Assembly (NCBI RefSeq): GCF_900089775.1
Contig: NZ_FLOB01000006.1
Span: forward strand, 162,942-226,941
Source: Marinomonas spartinae
GTDB lineage: Bacteria > Pseudomonadota > Gammaproteobacteria > Pseudomonadales > Marinomonadaceae
Reading direction: 5' to 3'
Length of the DNA: 64,000 bases
The translations under genes were made by a program, and so were the position numbers. Positions 1 to 8,516 of the stretch are shown here, piece by piece. Every line of letters begins with the position of its first letter. Within the stretch, counting starts at the first letter, position 1. A model generated the notes under the pieces. It saw only the letters and a program-made list of their open reading frames with translations, did not search any database and was not told where the DNA came from.

Positions 1-3000
1 TTACAGTGATCCACAAGCTCTGGTTCTCGCTGTGCGGTGATGAGTACCGCTGGGATGTCTCTATTGGCCTTGTGGCGTATCTCACGAATAAGCGATAAGC
101 CGTCTTGCCCCTGTTCCAGTTGATAATCGACCAATAACAGTTCTGCCTCTCCTTCTGCTTGTCTGGCATCCGCCGCACTTTTAAAGGTTTGGCAGTCACA
201 TTGCCAGTGACTTAATAAAGAGGTCATCGCCGTGAGGTTATTTGGATCGTCGTCGATGCACCAGACGTAACAGTGGGCGAGATGAAGAGGCTTGTCTGTT
301 GATGTTAAGGGCGGGTTAAGGGCGCTTTTCTGTTTATGGATGGCAAGAGGAATGCGAATCGAAAAACAGCTGCCTTTTGTTGGAGTAGAGCGTAACTGAG
401 TTTCCAGACCTAATTTACTTTGTAAGCGTCGAACAAGTCCCAATCCTAATCCCATGCCTTGTTCTTTGGTGTTTTCCCAACGATAAAAATCATCAAACAC
501 TTTTTTCTGTTCCGCTTCGGGAATACCAATACCCGTGTCCCACACTTGCAGTAATACATGATCTTTGCGCTTACGTGTGCATAAGAGAATTCGTCCTTTG
601 GCGGTGTATTTTACTGCATTGGAGACAAAGTTCTGAATGATGCGGCGCAGGTAAATCGGATCACTATGGATATGTAAGGGTAAAATACGAGTGGATAAGG
701 TGAGGGATTTATTGTCAGCAATAACGCCAAACTCCGCAATAATAGGTGACAAGATTTCTTCTAAATTGCAATCGACTAAATTGGGTTTTATGGCCCCTTG
801 ATCTAAGCGTGCGATTTCCAATAGGGTAGAAATCAGAGATTCGGTCGATTCGAGGGAATCGGATAATTTATCAACAACGTTTGCGGTATTGGCAACCAGC
901 TCGCTGGATTGCAACACCCCCATGTAGAGTTTTGCTGCGTTCAGTGGTTGGAGAATGTCGTGACTGGCCAGGGCTAAGAATTCGGTTTTCGAGGCGTTAG
1001 CATGCTCGGCTTCCGCTTTGGCTTTTATCAGGGCTTTTTCCGCGATATTACGACGTTCTATCTCTTCCATTAATGCTTGATTGATCCCTTGTACTTCTAC
1101 TGTACGGGCTTTAACGCGTTTTTCTAGGTCGATATTGGCTTCTTTAAGAGCTTGTTGGCTTTCAATGTGTTCAGTGACATCAGTAAAGCTGGTGACAAAG
1201 CCTCCGCCAGGTAGTGGGTTTCCGACCATTTCAATCACTTGTCCGTTAGCACGGCGTCGCAAAAAACGATGGGCGCAGCCTTTGCGAAGATAACCTAAAC
1301 GTTTGTTGACCAGATCTTCCACTTCGCCTACTCCGCATTCTCCGCGCTCAGCATTATGGCGTATCAAGTCTTCAACGGGTAAGCCAATTTTCAGCAGCCC
1401 CTCTGGATAAGGATAAAGTGTTAAGTAGGTTTTGTTCCAAGCTACCATGCGTAATTCTTTGTCGATCACACTGATGCCGTGGTCTAAATTGTCCATCGAA
1501 ATAAACAATAAATTTTGATTAAACTGGATCGCCTGAGTGGTTTCATCTAGGTAGGTTACCATTTCTTCTACCTTGATACGCTTATCCACCAAGACCGAAT
1601 TAATAATGGTTCTTGCCGATGAGCCACCTAGAACACCGCCTAAAATACGCTCGCAATAATCGATAAAATGGCTATCAGGGGGCACATTGGCAGAAAGGTG
1701 ATGAGCGTGCTCAGTCTCAAAGGTGTTTAATACTTGCTGGCACTTTTGGGAACCTAGGAAGGTCTCTAATAGGACAAAAAGATCACTGTTCAGCGCTTTG
1801 CTCTTAGGCTTGAAAAAACGGTGCTCAATCTCCGCAGTGGGGCTGACAAATGCGGTGGCTTGTATCCGATCAATTAAGCGCTCTGTCGATAATAGAGAAC
1901 CGACTATGTATCCTATGATGTTGACGATTAAACTAATAAAAGCGCCATAACTGAGTAACATGGACCAAGATTTTTCATCATTCAGTGTCCAGTTCATGTT
2001 GCCTGTTAGGGGCATCATGAGTAATACACTCCAGCATAAAAAACCTAGAATTAAGCCCGTGTAGACACCGTACGCATGACCCCGTTTCCAATAGAGTCCA
2101 CCGATGACGGAGGGGAGTAATTGCAGTACCAAAGAAAAAGCAATTAAACCGATTCCCGCTAGGGATTCGCTGTTTGCCATTTTCTGATAATACAGAAAAG
2201 ACAGGGTTAAAATTCCTGTCATAGCGAGGCGTCGGATGATTAAAATGCGACGTCTATAAAAAGGTAAGGCTTGTTGGGCGTTGCTGCGCGCCAGCATTAA
2301 AGGCAGCACCACATCATTACTGATCATGATGCTTAACGCAAAGGTTGAAATAATGACCATCGCGGTGGTGGCAGACATGCCGCCAAGAAAAATCAGCATC
2401 TTCAGCGGTAGATTATCCGATGCCAGAGCAAATTGGATTACATAGGTGTCAGCATTGATGTCACTCGAAAATAAGCTTTGCCCGCCAATCGCAATGGGAG
2501 GAATAATCAGCGCAAAAATTAATAAATACAAAGGAAACAGCAGACGCGCCATATTGGATTGACGTTTATTCTGATGGTCAACGACTGTGACATGGAATTG
2601 TCTTGGTAAACAAATCACAGCGGCGGCAGACATGAGGGTCTGCATGACAAAGGAAAAAGAAATAAGCTGATTCGAGTGCCATGCACTTAGGTCGAGAGTG
2701 ATATGGCTTAGTTCTGGTAAGTTTTTTTTCATCGCTACGACGGCCACAACCCCCACGCCGACAATCGCAACCAGTTTAAACAAAGACTCCGCGCCTATGG
2801 CCAGCATCATACCTGAGCGATACTCGGTCACTTCCACTTTGCGGGTGCCAAACAACATCGCAAATCCGCCAATTAAGATGGTCGCGATCAACACAACAAG
2901 ATTTGCCGAGGGTTCATCTTGGTTGACAAACAAAGCGAAGTTAGAGCCCAGTGCTTTGAGTTGTAAAGCGATATAAGGAATGATGGCCACCATGGCAATT

Positions 3001-3359
3001 AAAATCACCAGAGGTGCCGTTAATGGCCGTTTACCATAACGAGAAGAGATAAAATCAACAATGGAGGTGATATTCTGCTTATGACTGACGGCAATCATTT
3101 TGCGGATAAATGGAAAGGCAAACAAGTACAGCAAAATAGGACCAAGTAGAACGGGTAAATAATTCCAACCAGAGCGAGACGCTTCGCCAACCGCACCATA
3201 AAACGTCCAAGCGGTACAATAAATAGCCAATGAGAGGCTGTAGACAACAGGATGTCGAGTTAGCTTCTTCGCGGTTGGGCTTTCCTTATCTCCCCATAGA
3301 GCGATCCAATACAAACCCAGAATATAAAGTATGGCTAAGAGGGCCCAAAAAAGCGTCAT
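1..3359 (-). CDS. SSS-fused hybrid sensor histidine kinase, CrbS/MxtR type (3' end outside window)
   Basis: About 1119 codons are present; the last part of the receiver lies beyond the left edge. From the N-terminus I read about 13 membrane segments of a sodium/solute symporter domain (residues 1-500), a PAS domain (about 615-740, motif DNLDHGISVIDKEL), a HisKA H-box ASHDILQPL near residue 800, an HATPase domain (DTGIGIPEAEQKKVFDDFYR, GMGLGLGLVRRL) and a receiver with phospho-acceptor Asp in LLVDYQLEQ near 1075. This architecture and H-box are those of CrbS/MxtR/ErcS kinases, which control acetate assimilation in Vibrio and Pseudomonas with the LuxR-type regulator CrbR. The acetate permease gene upstream on the same strand fits that role. 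The ATG at 3357-3359 opens directly into the first membrane segment. Family assignment is confident; an acetate-related signal is inferred. Confidence 0.9.
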   Translation of the reverse strand, partial: MTLFWALLAILYILGLYWIALWGDKESPTAKKLTRHPVVYSLSLAIYCTAWTFYGAVGEASRSGWNYLPVLLGPILLYLFAFPFIRKMIAVSHKQNITSIVDFISSRYGKRPLTAPLVILIAMVAIIPYIALQLKALGSNFALFVNQDEPSANLVVLIATILIGGFAMLFGTRKVEVTEYRSGMMLAIGAESLFKLVAIVGVGVVAVVAMKKNLPELSHITLDLSAWHSNQLISFSFVMQTLMSAAAVICLPRQFHVTVVDHQNKRQSNMARLLFPLYLLIFALIIPPIAIGGQSLFSSDINADTYVIQFALASDNLPLKMLIFLGGMSATTAMVIISTFALSIMISNDVVLPLMLARSNAQQALPFYRRRILIIRRLAMTGILTLSFLYYQKMANSESLAGIGLIAFSLVLQLLPSVIGGLYWKRGHAYGVYTGLILGFLCWSVLLMMPLTGNMNWTLNDEKSWSMLLSYGAFISLIVNIIGYIVGSLLSTERLIDRIQATAFVSPTAEIEHRFFKPKSKALNSDLFVLLETFLGSQKCQQVLNTFETEHAHHLSANVPPDSHFIDYCERILGGVLGGSSARTIINSVLVDKRIKVEEMVTYLDETTQAIQFNQNLLFISMDNLDHGISVIDKELRMVAWNKTYLTLYPYPEGLLKIGLPVEDLIRHNAERGECGVGEVEDLVNKRLGYLRKGCAHRFLRRRANGQVIEMVGNPLPGGGFVTSFTDVTEHIESQQALKEANIDLEKRVKARTVEVQGINQALMEEIERRNIAEKALIKAKAEAEHANASKTEFLALASHDILQPLNAAKLYMGVLQSSELVANTANVVDKLSDSLESTESLISTLLEIARLDQGAIKPNLVDCNLEEILSPIIAEFGVIADNKSLTLSTRILPLHIHSDPIYLRRIIQNFVSNAVKYTAKGRILLCTRKRKDHVLLQVWDTGIGIPEAEQKKVFDDFYRWENTKEQGMGLGLGLVRRLQSKLGLETQLRSTPTKGSCFSIRIPLAIHKQKSALNPPLTSTDKPLHLAHCYVWCIDDDPNNLTAMTSLLSHWQCDCQTFKSAADARQAEGEAELLLVDYQLEQGQDGLSLIREIRHKANRDIPAVLITAQREPELVDHC

Positions 3360-3513
3360 CGATTAGATTACCTGTGCTAAGACTCATTGTGATAATACGC
3401 CAATGTAACATAGCTTATTCCAGAATCCTCTACGACTTAGGTCGTGGTTGGGCGCTCTTTAATGGGTGGAGTAAAATGGGTTAAAACAAGGATGGATGAG
3501 TGGGTATGATTGT

Positions 3514-3538
3514 ATGCCCACATAGGGTATGCGGGCAT
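3514..3538. terminator. Stem-loop between satP and the kinase gene
   Basis: Arms 3514-3524 and 3528-3538 pair over 11 positions with one mismatch around a GGG loop. No T-run follows on the minus strand, so this may be an attenuator or RNA-processing hairpin rather than a full terminator. Confidence 0.4.
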
Positions 3539-3575
3539 CAGAGAAAGTGTTAATACTAAGGCGTAGGGTGGTTAG

Positions 3576-4139
3576 CTACTTTTGGTAGATCTCATCCCAA
3601 ATTTGGGACATCCCTGCATAAACTGCAGACGCTCCACAGATAAGTCCTTCATAACCAGCTAGGTGTTTGATGGTTGTGCTTCCGGTGTAATCACCCAGTG
3701 CAAGTAGGAAAAACAGAATGGTTAAAGTGGCAAAAACGACTTGCAAGGATTTGCTTAAGCGTAAGGTGCCAATAAATAGACCACCCGTAAACACGCCCCA
3801 TAGCACAAGATAGGCGACCATCGATGCACCTTTGGGACCATCAGACAATCCCATTTTGGGTAAGGCAATTAGGGCGACCAAGGTTAGCCAGAAAAAGCCG
3901 TAAGAGATAAAAGCGGTGGTACCAAAGGTGTTGCCTTTTTTCCATTCCATAATGCCTGCAATGACTTGTGCCAAGCCACCATAGAAAATCCCCATGGCCA
4001 GTATCATCGAGCCTAAAGGAAATAAACCAGAGTTGTGTAAGTTTAACAAGATGGTTGTCATACCAAAAGCGAGCAACCCCAATGGGGCTGGGTTGGCTGA
4101 CAAATCGACTGTTTTGATTGAAGACGTGACGTTTTCCAT
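3576..4139 (-). CDS. satP: Acetate/succinate permease, GPR1/FUN34/YaaH family
   Basis: A 187-residue inner-membrane protein with six predicted membrane helices. It carries the family signature [14 protein letters not shown] (residues about 16-29), followed by [19 protein letters not shown], both hallmarks of SatP/YaaH acetate-succinate:proton symporters. Length matches the family (about 185-200). It lies 216 bp upstream of the SSS-type kinase gene on the same strand. CrbS-type kinases regulate acetate genes, so the pair probably forms an acetate uptake and sensing unit. An inverted repeat sits about 60-95 bp upstream of the start (4196-4232). Assignment is strong; the exact substrate preference cannot be read from sequence. 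Confidence 0.93.
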   Translation of the reverse strand: MENVTSSIKTVDLSANPAPLGLLAFGMTTILLNLHNSGLFPLGSMILAMGIFYGGLAQVIAGIMEWKKGNTFGTTAFISYGFFWLTLVALIALPKMGLSDGPKGASMVAYLVLWGVFTGGLFIGTLRLSKSLQVVFATLTILFFLLALGDYTGSTTIKHLAGYEGLICGASAVYAGMSQIWDEIYQK

Positions 4140-4195
4140 AGATACCTTCTTATTATATTTATTTTAGTGATTGTATTTTTACCTAAAAACGTTTT

Positions 4196-4232
4196 GGCGC
4201 CACAATCAGTTTTCGGGGGCGATTGTGTTGCC
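4196..4232. promoter_or_regulatory. Inverted repeat upstream of satP, possible operator
   Basis: GGCGCCACAATC (4196-4207) and GATTGTGTTGCC (4221-4232) are inverted copies matching at 10 of 12 positions. The inner seven bases match perfectly and the spacer is 13 bp. The position, 57-93 bp upstream of the satP start, suits a regulator or activator site. Whether CrbR binds it is a guess. Confidence 0.4.
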
Positions 4233-4430
4233 GATAGCTGATGCTGACGTTTAATCTATAGTGTCTGGTTTCTGGTTGTTCGTCAGTTCGACTTTAGTCG
4301 TATACAAGCTTGCTGATAGGTTACAATCCCAATGGCTAACTTAGTTATTATGCGAGGTTTCGTTGTAGCTACTAATGCTTTTTACGATCATTCATAATGA
4401 CTAGGAATAACAGATTAGGAGAATGTGCTA

Positions 4431-4889
4431 ATGCTTGGTCGGTCTATTTTCTGTTTGTTGCTGATGTGTTGTTTATCTTCGTGTGCTATCCGAGATGCTT
4501 ACCCTAATGCGCGTAACCCGATCGATGTGAGTCAGGTCATTGTTTTTAATAAGCCGCCACGTTTTTCTTATGAAGTCATTGGCTCGATTCGGTCGCCAGC
4601 TTTGGATACGTTTGACCGACAGACTATTGTAGCGAGTGCCGTAAAGGGCCTAAAAGAAAAGGCGGCCGCTCTGGGGGCAAATGGGGTGATTGTTGGCGAT
4701 ACGGATATGTTCTTAGCCGCCTATATACGAGCCAGTACGGGAACCTACTTTTTTAGGGGGATGCCTTGGATGTGGGGAAGGAGTGAAATGGACGGATTTT
4801 ATCGGGGAGATGGCTTCCCCCCAGTGCAATTAAGTGGAGAAGCAATTTTTTATTCTAAGAAAAAAGTACCCTCAAAAAATGATGAGTAA
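4431..4889 (+). CDS. Small outer-membrane-type lipoprotein, function unknown
   Basis: A 152-residue protein. I start at ATG 4431 because AGGAG at 4418-4422 is well spaced for it; an in-frame GTG at 4425 is too close. The N-terminus is a lipoprotein signal: hydrophobic run FCLLLMCCL followed by lipobox LSSC, with the lipidated Cys at residue 18. The mature part has no domain I recognise. It contains an alanine- and glycine-rich stretch (VKGLKEKAAALGANGVIVGD) like those in small envelope proteins that gather heavy-metal or YbjQ-like folds, but I do not assign it. It is monocistronic, divergent from satP. Confidence 0.75.
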   Translation: MLGRSIFCLLLMCCLSSCAIRDAYPNARNPIDVSQVIVFNKPPRFSYEVIGSIRSPALDTFDRQTIVASAVKGLKEKAAALGANGVIVGDTDMFLAAYIRASTGTYFFRGMPWMWGRSEMDGFYRGDGFPPVQLSGEAIFYSKKKVPSKNDE

Positions 4890-5084
4890 AGAATGGAAAC
4901 CTTTCTGATGATTTAATGGTGTATTTGTCTCTTTTCGACGATGTTAGCCCTGAGAACATAGAATGACATTTTTGCAAATAGGATCTTCATGTGATGGATG
5001 ATCTTTGTGATGAAAAAAATTCGCTTGGCTATTCCCTATAACTGACTTTATTCTGAAAGAATAAAAAGTACGAGTGATGCTGTT

Positions 5085-5510
5085 ATGCGTGTATCTTATC
5101 TTGGCTCTTCCGAATCTGCGTCTGTCCTTGCTATGAGCAGGGCTGAAGCGTTGCTTCATTCTCAGTTCTCTTTCGTTGATGAATCCGTTATGCAAACAAC
5201 GAGTCCACACTCGATGACGGTCTTCTTTGTGCGTGCTCAAGGCAGTACTATGGAAGAGTTTGGTATTCAGTCAGGTGATATTTTGGTAGTGGATCGATCT
5301 TTAACCGCTCGCAGCGGGGATATTGTTCTGGCACGTGTGAATGGAGAAATAACGGTACAGACTCTCATGTTACACCCCGATGTTTTGCTGCGACCCAAAA
5401 ATAAGGCTTACCCAGCGGCGGCATCTGTGAAGGCATCTGGGTTTGAGTCTCTTGGTGTGGTTGTTAATGTCATCCATCAGTCAGCTCTAGAAGAAAAAGC
5501 GGTGTTATAG
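5085..5510 (+). CDS. UmuD/LexA-type S24 domain protein, predicted catalytically inactive
   Basis: A 141-residue protein whose C-terminal two-thirds match the UmuD/LexA S24 fold: VRAQGSTMEEFGIQSGDILVV, then DRSLTARSGDIVLARVNG and EITVQTLMLHP. In UmuD the nucleophile is the Ser of GDSM and the general base is the Lys of FTVKKL. Here the aligned residues are Thr (GSTM) and Gln (TVQTL), so the Ser-Lys dyad is missing. There is no Cys-Gly or Ala-Gly cleavage site at the usual N-terminal position and no umuC gene follows. I see no LexA box upstream. It may be a non-cleavable UmuD-like regulator or a decayed gene; the reading frame is intact. Confidence 0.8.
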   Translation: MRVSYLGSSESASVLAMSRAEALLHSQFSFVDESVMQTTSPHSMTVFFVRAQGSTMEEFGIQSGDILVVDRSLTARSGDIVLARVNGEITVQTLMLHPDVLLRPKNKAYPAAASVKASGFESLGVVVNVIHQSALEEKAVL

Positions 5511-5619
5511 GGAGAAAACTTAGCTCTCTTCTTTAGAGAATATTCTGATACACTTGTTTCTGAAAAGATGGTTTTCGGATAGGTTTTTGCTGGATGGTAG
5601 TTTATGTTTGAGGTTAGTC

Positions 5620-5892
5620 ATGGAAGAGATTGTCAGTAAGTCAATGTGCCGTTTAGAGCGGGCGGTTGAGTTGCTAAAAAATGGTCAATTGGATCGATGT
5701 GAGTTTAGGCGGTCGATAGATGATATCGCCTATTTAAACTTGGTCATAATATCAGGCCATGGTGGGCAAAAAGAATATATTATCGAAAATGATCAGGGAA
5801 GTTGCTTGAATATTCTCACATACGATCAGGCACTTAGTATTGCCTTGAAAATTGGTTTTGCTCCCGAGCAAATAAAGATTAATTTATTTTAG
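5620..5892 (+). CDS. Hypothetical protein, 90 residues
   Basis: The open frame extends upstream to a TTG at 5554, but ATG 5620 has GAGG at 5610-5613 with correct spacing, so I prefer it. The product (MEEIVSKSMCRLERAV...) has an amphipathic helical first third. It has no signal peptide or membrane segment and no family I recognise. It is 110 bp downstream of the UmuD-like gene on the same strand and is followed by a strong terminator, so both may share a transcript. Confidence 0.55.
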   Translation: MEEIVSKSMCRLERAVELLKNGQLDRCEFRRSIDDIAYLNLVIISGHGGQKEYIIENDQGSCLNILTYDQALSIALKIGFAPEQIKINLF

Positions 5893-5930
5893 ACTCATTT
5901 TTTATCTTAAATGTCTTTTAATATTCGATA

Positions 5931-5988
5931 AAAATCCCGACCTTTTACCTGTTATGAAAGACAGAAGATAAAAGATCGGGATTTTTTT
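5931..5988 (+). terminator. Rho-independent terminator
   Basis: A 19-base arm at 5932-5950 pairs with 5966-5984 (17 of 19 positions; core AAATCCCGA/TCGGGATTT), followed by a run of T. It closes the UmuD-like/90-residue gene pair. The A-rich left flank means it may also work for transcripts from the opposite strand. Confidence 0.85.
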
Positions 5989-6127
5989 AGCCCGTAGGGG
6001 CCATTGAGAATCAATAAAAAGCACTAAAAGCTTATTTTTGCCTTTTATGATGCGGTTTTCTATTGCTCCCCTTTCGTTGTTTACCGTCCTGCTGCCACCT
6101 TTTTGTGATGGTAGCAGGACGATCTAA

Positions 6128-6343
6128 TCAACTATGACTCGAGTGTTTCCCCGGCGGCTCTTGAATAAGCTCGTTTGTATCTTGGTTGACATCTTTTGAG
6201 CCAGACAATGGACGAATTTGGCCATTTTCACGGTGAAAACCAATATCTTTTAGAAAGTGGTCATCGAGATGGCGAAATGCTTGTTTGGTTCTGCGAGCTT
6301 CTAAGTATTCTTTTGCTAGGTTAAATAGGGCGATAATACTCAT
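6128..6343 (-). CDS. DUF1127 (YjiS-like) small protein
   Basis: A 71-residue protein with the DUF1127 core: ARRTKQAFRHLDDHFLKDIG at residues about 17-36, then FHRENGQIRPLSG. Family members are small basic proteins. In alphaproteobacteria some bind RNA and affect phosphate or carbon metabolism and sRNA turnover; the role here is unknown. A good Shine-Dalgarno (GGAG) precedes the ATG. A 34-codon gene lies 94 bp upstream on the same strand, with a strong inverted repeat in between. A second, frameshifted paralogue lies at 15999-16226. Confidence 0.85.
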   Translation of the reverse strand: MSIIALFNLAKEYLEARRTKQAFRHLDDHFLKDIGFHRENGQIRPLSGSKDVNQDTNELIQEPPGKHSSHS

Positions 6344-6370
6344 TTTAATTCTCCAAAAATAATATTTTGG

Positions 6371-6423
6371 CGGAATTTACGAGGTTTAATATTTTCCTAG
6401 AGGTATAGACCGCGTAAATTCCG
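6371..6423. repeat. Long-loop inverted repeat between small ORF and DUF1127 gene
   Basis: CGGAATTTACG (6371-6381) and CGTAAATTCCG (6413-6423) form a perfect 11-bp inverted repeat with a 31-base loop. Pairing extends to GCGGAATTTACGNGG with one mismatch. It lies in the DUF1127 mRNA leader, just downstream of the 34-codon ORF. It could be an attenuator, a processing site or a protein site; there is no T-run. Confidence 0.6.
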
Positions 6424-6437
6424 CGGTCAATGTGATA

Positions 6438-6542
6438 TTACATAGACATTGAACGCGTGGAGTGCAAAGCTTGCTTATTGTTACGAGGCAAACGGAATGC
6501 AGCTGAGGACGAAACGTTATTACGTTGGGTGTTCATCATCAT
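6438..6542 (-). CDS. Small basic protein, 34 residues
   Basis: The ORF starts with three consecutive ATG codons at 6534-6542, preceded by a textbook GGAGG nine bases upstream of the first. It encodes MMMNTQRNNVSSSAAFRL then PRNNKQALHSTRSMSM. The product is Ser/Asn/Arg-rich and unlike anything I recognise. It sits 94 bp upstream of the DUF1127 gene in the same orientation. The strong ribosome-binding site argues for translation; the peptide may act itself or as a leader controlling the downstream gene. Confidence 0.5.
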   Translation of the reverse strand: MMMNTQRNNVSSSAAFRLPRNNKQALHSTRSMSM

Positions 6543-7062
6543 TGCGTCCTCCATTTCTACGTATTAATCCAGCAAGTTATGCGAAAAACGTTAACAGTAT
6601 CGGGTTTCTCGATTGACTGTTGAGGAAGTAAAATGATTATGGTTAGTAATGATCATAATAACTTCCTCCGTTTATTTGCGTTAAACTCTATGTAATGTTT
6701 GATATTCTATTTAGGCTAAAAAACTGTGTTGATTTTAGGACTAAATAGAATAAAACCTATTACGCCTTAATCTTTGCTTTATGTCAAATAAAAATAAATA
6801 AATAACTGAAAAAAATTTTAAGGGGCGTTGTGCCTTAATTGGCAATTCCTTATAAGCCATGGTTTTAGGCGACTTATTCGTACTTTATTTAACCATTTGG
6901 TCAGGATTTTTGTATCTCATTTTGATGGTATTGTGTGTGGTAATTTACCGGAATAGCATCATTTGCTGTATAATACCCGCATCTTCTATTGGCAGAGCAT
7001 GGTTGATCCGCTCAAGTGCTCTGTTCTTGTCTATTTCCACTTTTAGCAGTAAGTGAACAAGC
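6543..7062. other. Intergenic region with two divergent promoters
   Basis: This 520-bp AT-rich stretch lies between the divergent 34-codon gene/DUF1127 pair and yaeQ. It contains an extended A/T segment (about 6780-6830) and a good -10 TATAAT at 6969-6974 for yaeQ. A 65-codon open frame (6859-7056) has no ribosome-binding site and covers the promoter, so I do not call it a gene. Confidence 0.6.
6945..6974 (+). promoter_or_regulatory. Probable sigma-70 promoter for yaeQ
   Basis: A perfect -10 TATAAT is at 6969-6974, about 90 bp before the yaeQ start. The best -35 I see is TTACCG, 18 bp upstream, which is weak. Confidence 0.45.
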
Positions 7063-7617
7063 ATGGCAATCAAAGCAACAGTATATAAAGCCTCCCTTCA
7101 AGTGTCTGATATGGACCGTCATCATTACCAAAGTTATGACTTAACCTTAGCGCTTCATCCTTCTGAAACAGAAGAGCGCATGATGGTGCGTTTGGTTACC
7201 TTTGCGTTATTGGCTGATGAAAAGGAAGGGGCGGAACAGTTAAGTTTTACGAAGGGAATTAGCACGGAAGATGAGCCAGACCTGTGGCAGAGGAGTTTTT
7301 CAGACGACATTTTAATATGGGTAGAATTAGGTCAGCCAGATGAGAAGCGACTGCGTAAGGCATGTGGTCGTGCTCAGCAAGTGGTGGTCGTGAACTATAA
7401 CGATAAGTCTGATATTTGGTGGGAACAGAATAAAGGTAAAAACAGCCGATTTGATAATCTACGAGTATTGCAATTTGCCGAATCGCAGGTGCAAAAGCTG
7501 GCAGCCTTATGTACCCGCTCTATGCAATTAAACGTGACGGTGCAAGATGGTGATATGTGGGTTTCTAGTGATGTAGGTGAATGCACCCTGCGCCCAATAT
7601 GGCGAGGCGGGCAATAA
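7063..7617 (+). CDS. yaeQ: YaeQ family protein
   Basis: A 184-residue full-length YaeQ homologue (family about 180). It begins MAIKATVYKASLQVSDMDRH and keeps the conserved blocks HPSETEERMMVRLVTFAL, TEDEPDLWQR and WVELGQPDEKRLRKACGRA. YaeQ has a PD-(D/E)XK nuclease-like fold. The E. coli protein was once proposed to replace RfaH as a transcription regulator, a claim not generally upheld; its biochemical function is unknown. It ends 18 bp from the convergent hydrolase gene. Confidence 0.93.
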   Translation: MAIKATVYKASLQVSDMDRHHYQSYDLTLALHPSETEERMMVRLVTFALLADEKEGAEQLSFTKGISTEDEPDLWQRSFSDDILIWVELGQPDEKRLRKACGRAQQVVVVNYNDKSDIWWEQNKGKNSRFDNLRVLQFAESQVQKLAALCTRSMQLNVTVQDGDMWVSSDVGECTLRPIWRGGQ

Positions 7618-7635
7618 GCCGACCTCGCGTCTTGA

Positions 7636-8379
7636 TTAGGCTTTGTGCAGGGCTCTTTGAAATAAGGCTACCGCTTTTGTATAGCATTCCAGAGCCAGAG
7701 CGGGATCATAGCGATCACCTTCGTCGCGCATAAAGGCGTGCTGAGCATTAAATTCATGCCAGCTAAATAAGCGATTGGTATCGATCAATTGTTGATAAAT
7801 TTTCTGCCGACCTTCGGTGGGCACGTGAGGGTCTTGCTTGCCCCACACCATGACAATTTCCCCTTGAATCTCACCTGTGCGAGTGAAGGAGTCATTACCT
7901 TCACCACAAGGGATGGTATTCGAGTGGATGTCGGTTGCATACAGGCAGAAGGTCGCTTGTATATGCGGATTAAGTGCGGCGCGGTAGGCAAGGTGGCCGC
8001 CTAAGCAAACCCCCATGCTGCCAAACTGTCCGTTGCAATACTCTGCGTTAGCAAAAAAGTTCAAGATGGCAATGGTGTCACTATCATGAGATTCTAGAGG
8101 CTTGGTAAATTTATCGGTGTTGCCTTTGTCTTTGCCTTGATCATCGTAACCCAATACAGTGCCAATTGGGTTTAGTTCATGAAAGACTTCCGGCACGATA
8201 ACCACGAAACCATGCCCAGCCATCATCGCTGCAGAGCGAGCAATGGGAGCTGTTTGCTGGAAAATTTCAGAGTAAAAGATAATACAAGGGAATTTTCCAT
8301 CCGCTTGAGGGCGATAGACAGTGCAGCACATGGTTCCTGTCGGCGTGTTAAGATCAACATCGTGTTTTTGAATGATCAT
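7636..8379 (-). CDS. Dienelactone hydrolase family protein
   Basis: A 247-residue alpha/beta hydrolase. I start at ATG 8377-8379 (MIIQKHDVDLNTPTG), which has AAGGA six bases upstream, rather than 12 codons earlier. The nucleophile is the Cys of GSMGVCLGGH, the G-x-C-x-G-G elbow of the dienelactone hydrolase family. The acid is the Asp of WGKQDPHV and the base the His of NAQHAFMRD. The family includes true carboxymethylenebutenolidases and many esterases of unknown substrate. It stands alone, convergent with yaeQ, so the substrate is not indicated. Confidence 0.88.
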   Translation of the reverse strand: MIIQKHDVDLNTPTGTMCCTVYRPQADGKFPCIIFYSEIFQQTAPIARSAAMMAGHGFVVIVPEVFHELNPIGTVLGYDDQGKDKGNTDKFTKPLESHDSDTIAILNFFANAEYCNGQFGSMGVCLGGHLAYRAALNPHIQATFCLYATDIHSNTIPCGEGNDSFTRTGEIQGEIVMVWGKQDPHVPTEGRQKIYQQLIDTNRLFSWHEFNAQHAFMRDEGDRYDPALALECYTKAVALFQRALHKA

Positions 8380-8516
8380 GAAATTCCTTACGAAAAGTCG
8401 TGTTTGAATAGCCAAAGATGGCCCTATGATATTCGAGCCTGCGAGGATGGGCCAGACATACTCAGTCAGTTAATCTAAAATGCCGTGTCTATTAACCTAA
8501 TAAGCGGAAGCAAGGC

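Noticed and set aside
4944..5240. 98-codon minus-strand ORF opposite the UmuD-like gene
   Set aside because: It is a shadow of the UmuD-like gene and its promoter, with basic low-complexity composition.
5085..5510. umuD as part of a umuDC mutagenesis operon
   Set aside because: Catalytic residues are replaced, no umuC follows and no LexA box is present.
6859..7056. 65-codon hydrophobic ORF upstream of yaeQ
   Set aside because: No ribosome-binding site, and it covers the probable yaeQ promoter TATAAT.
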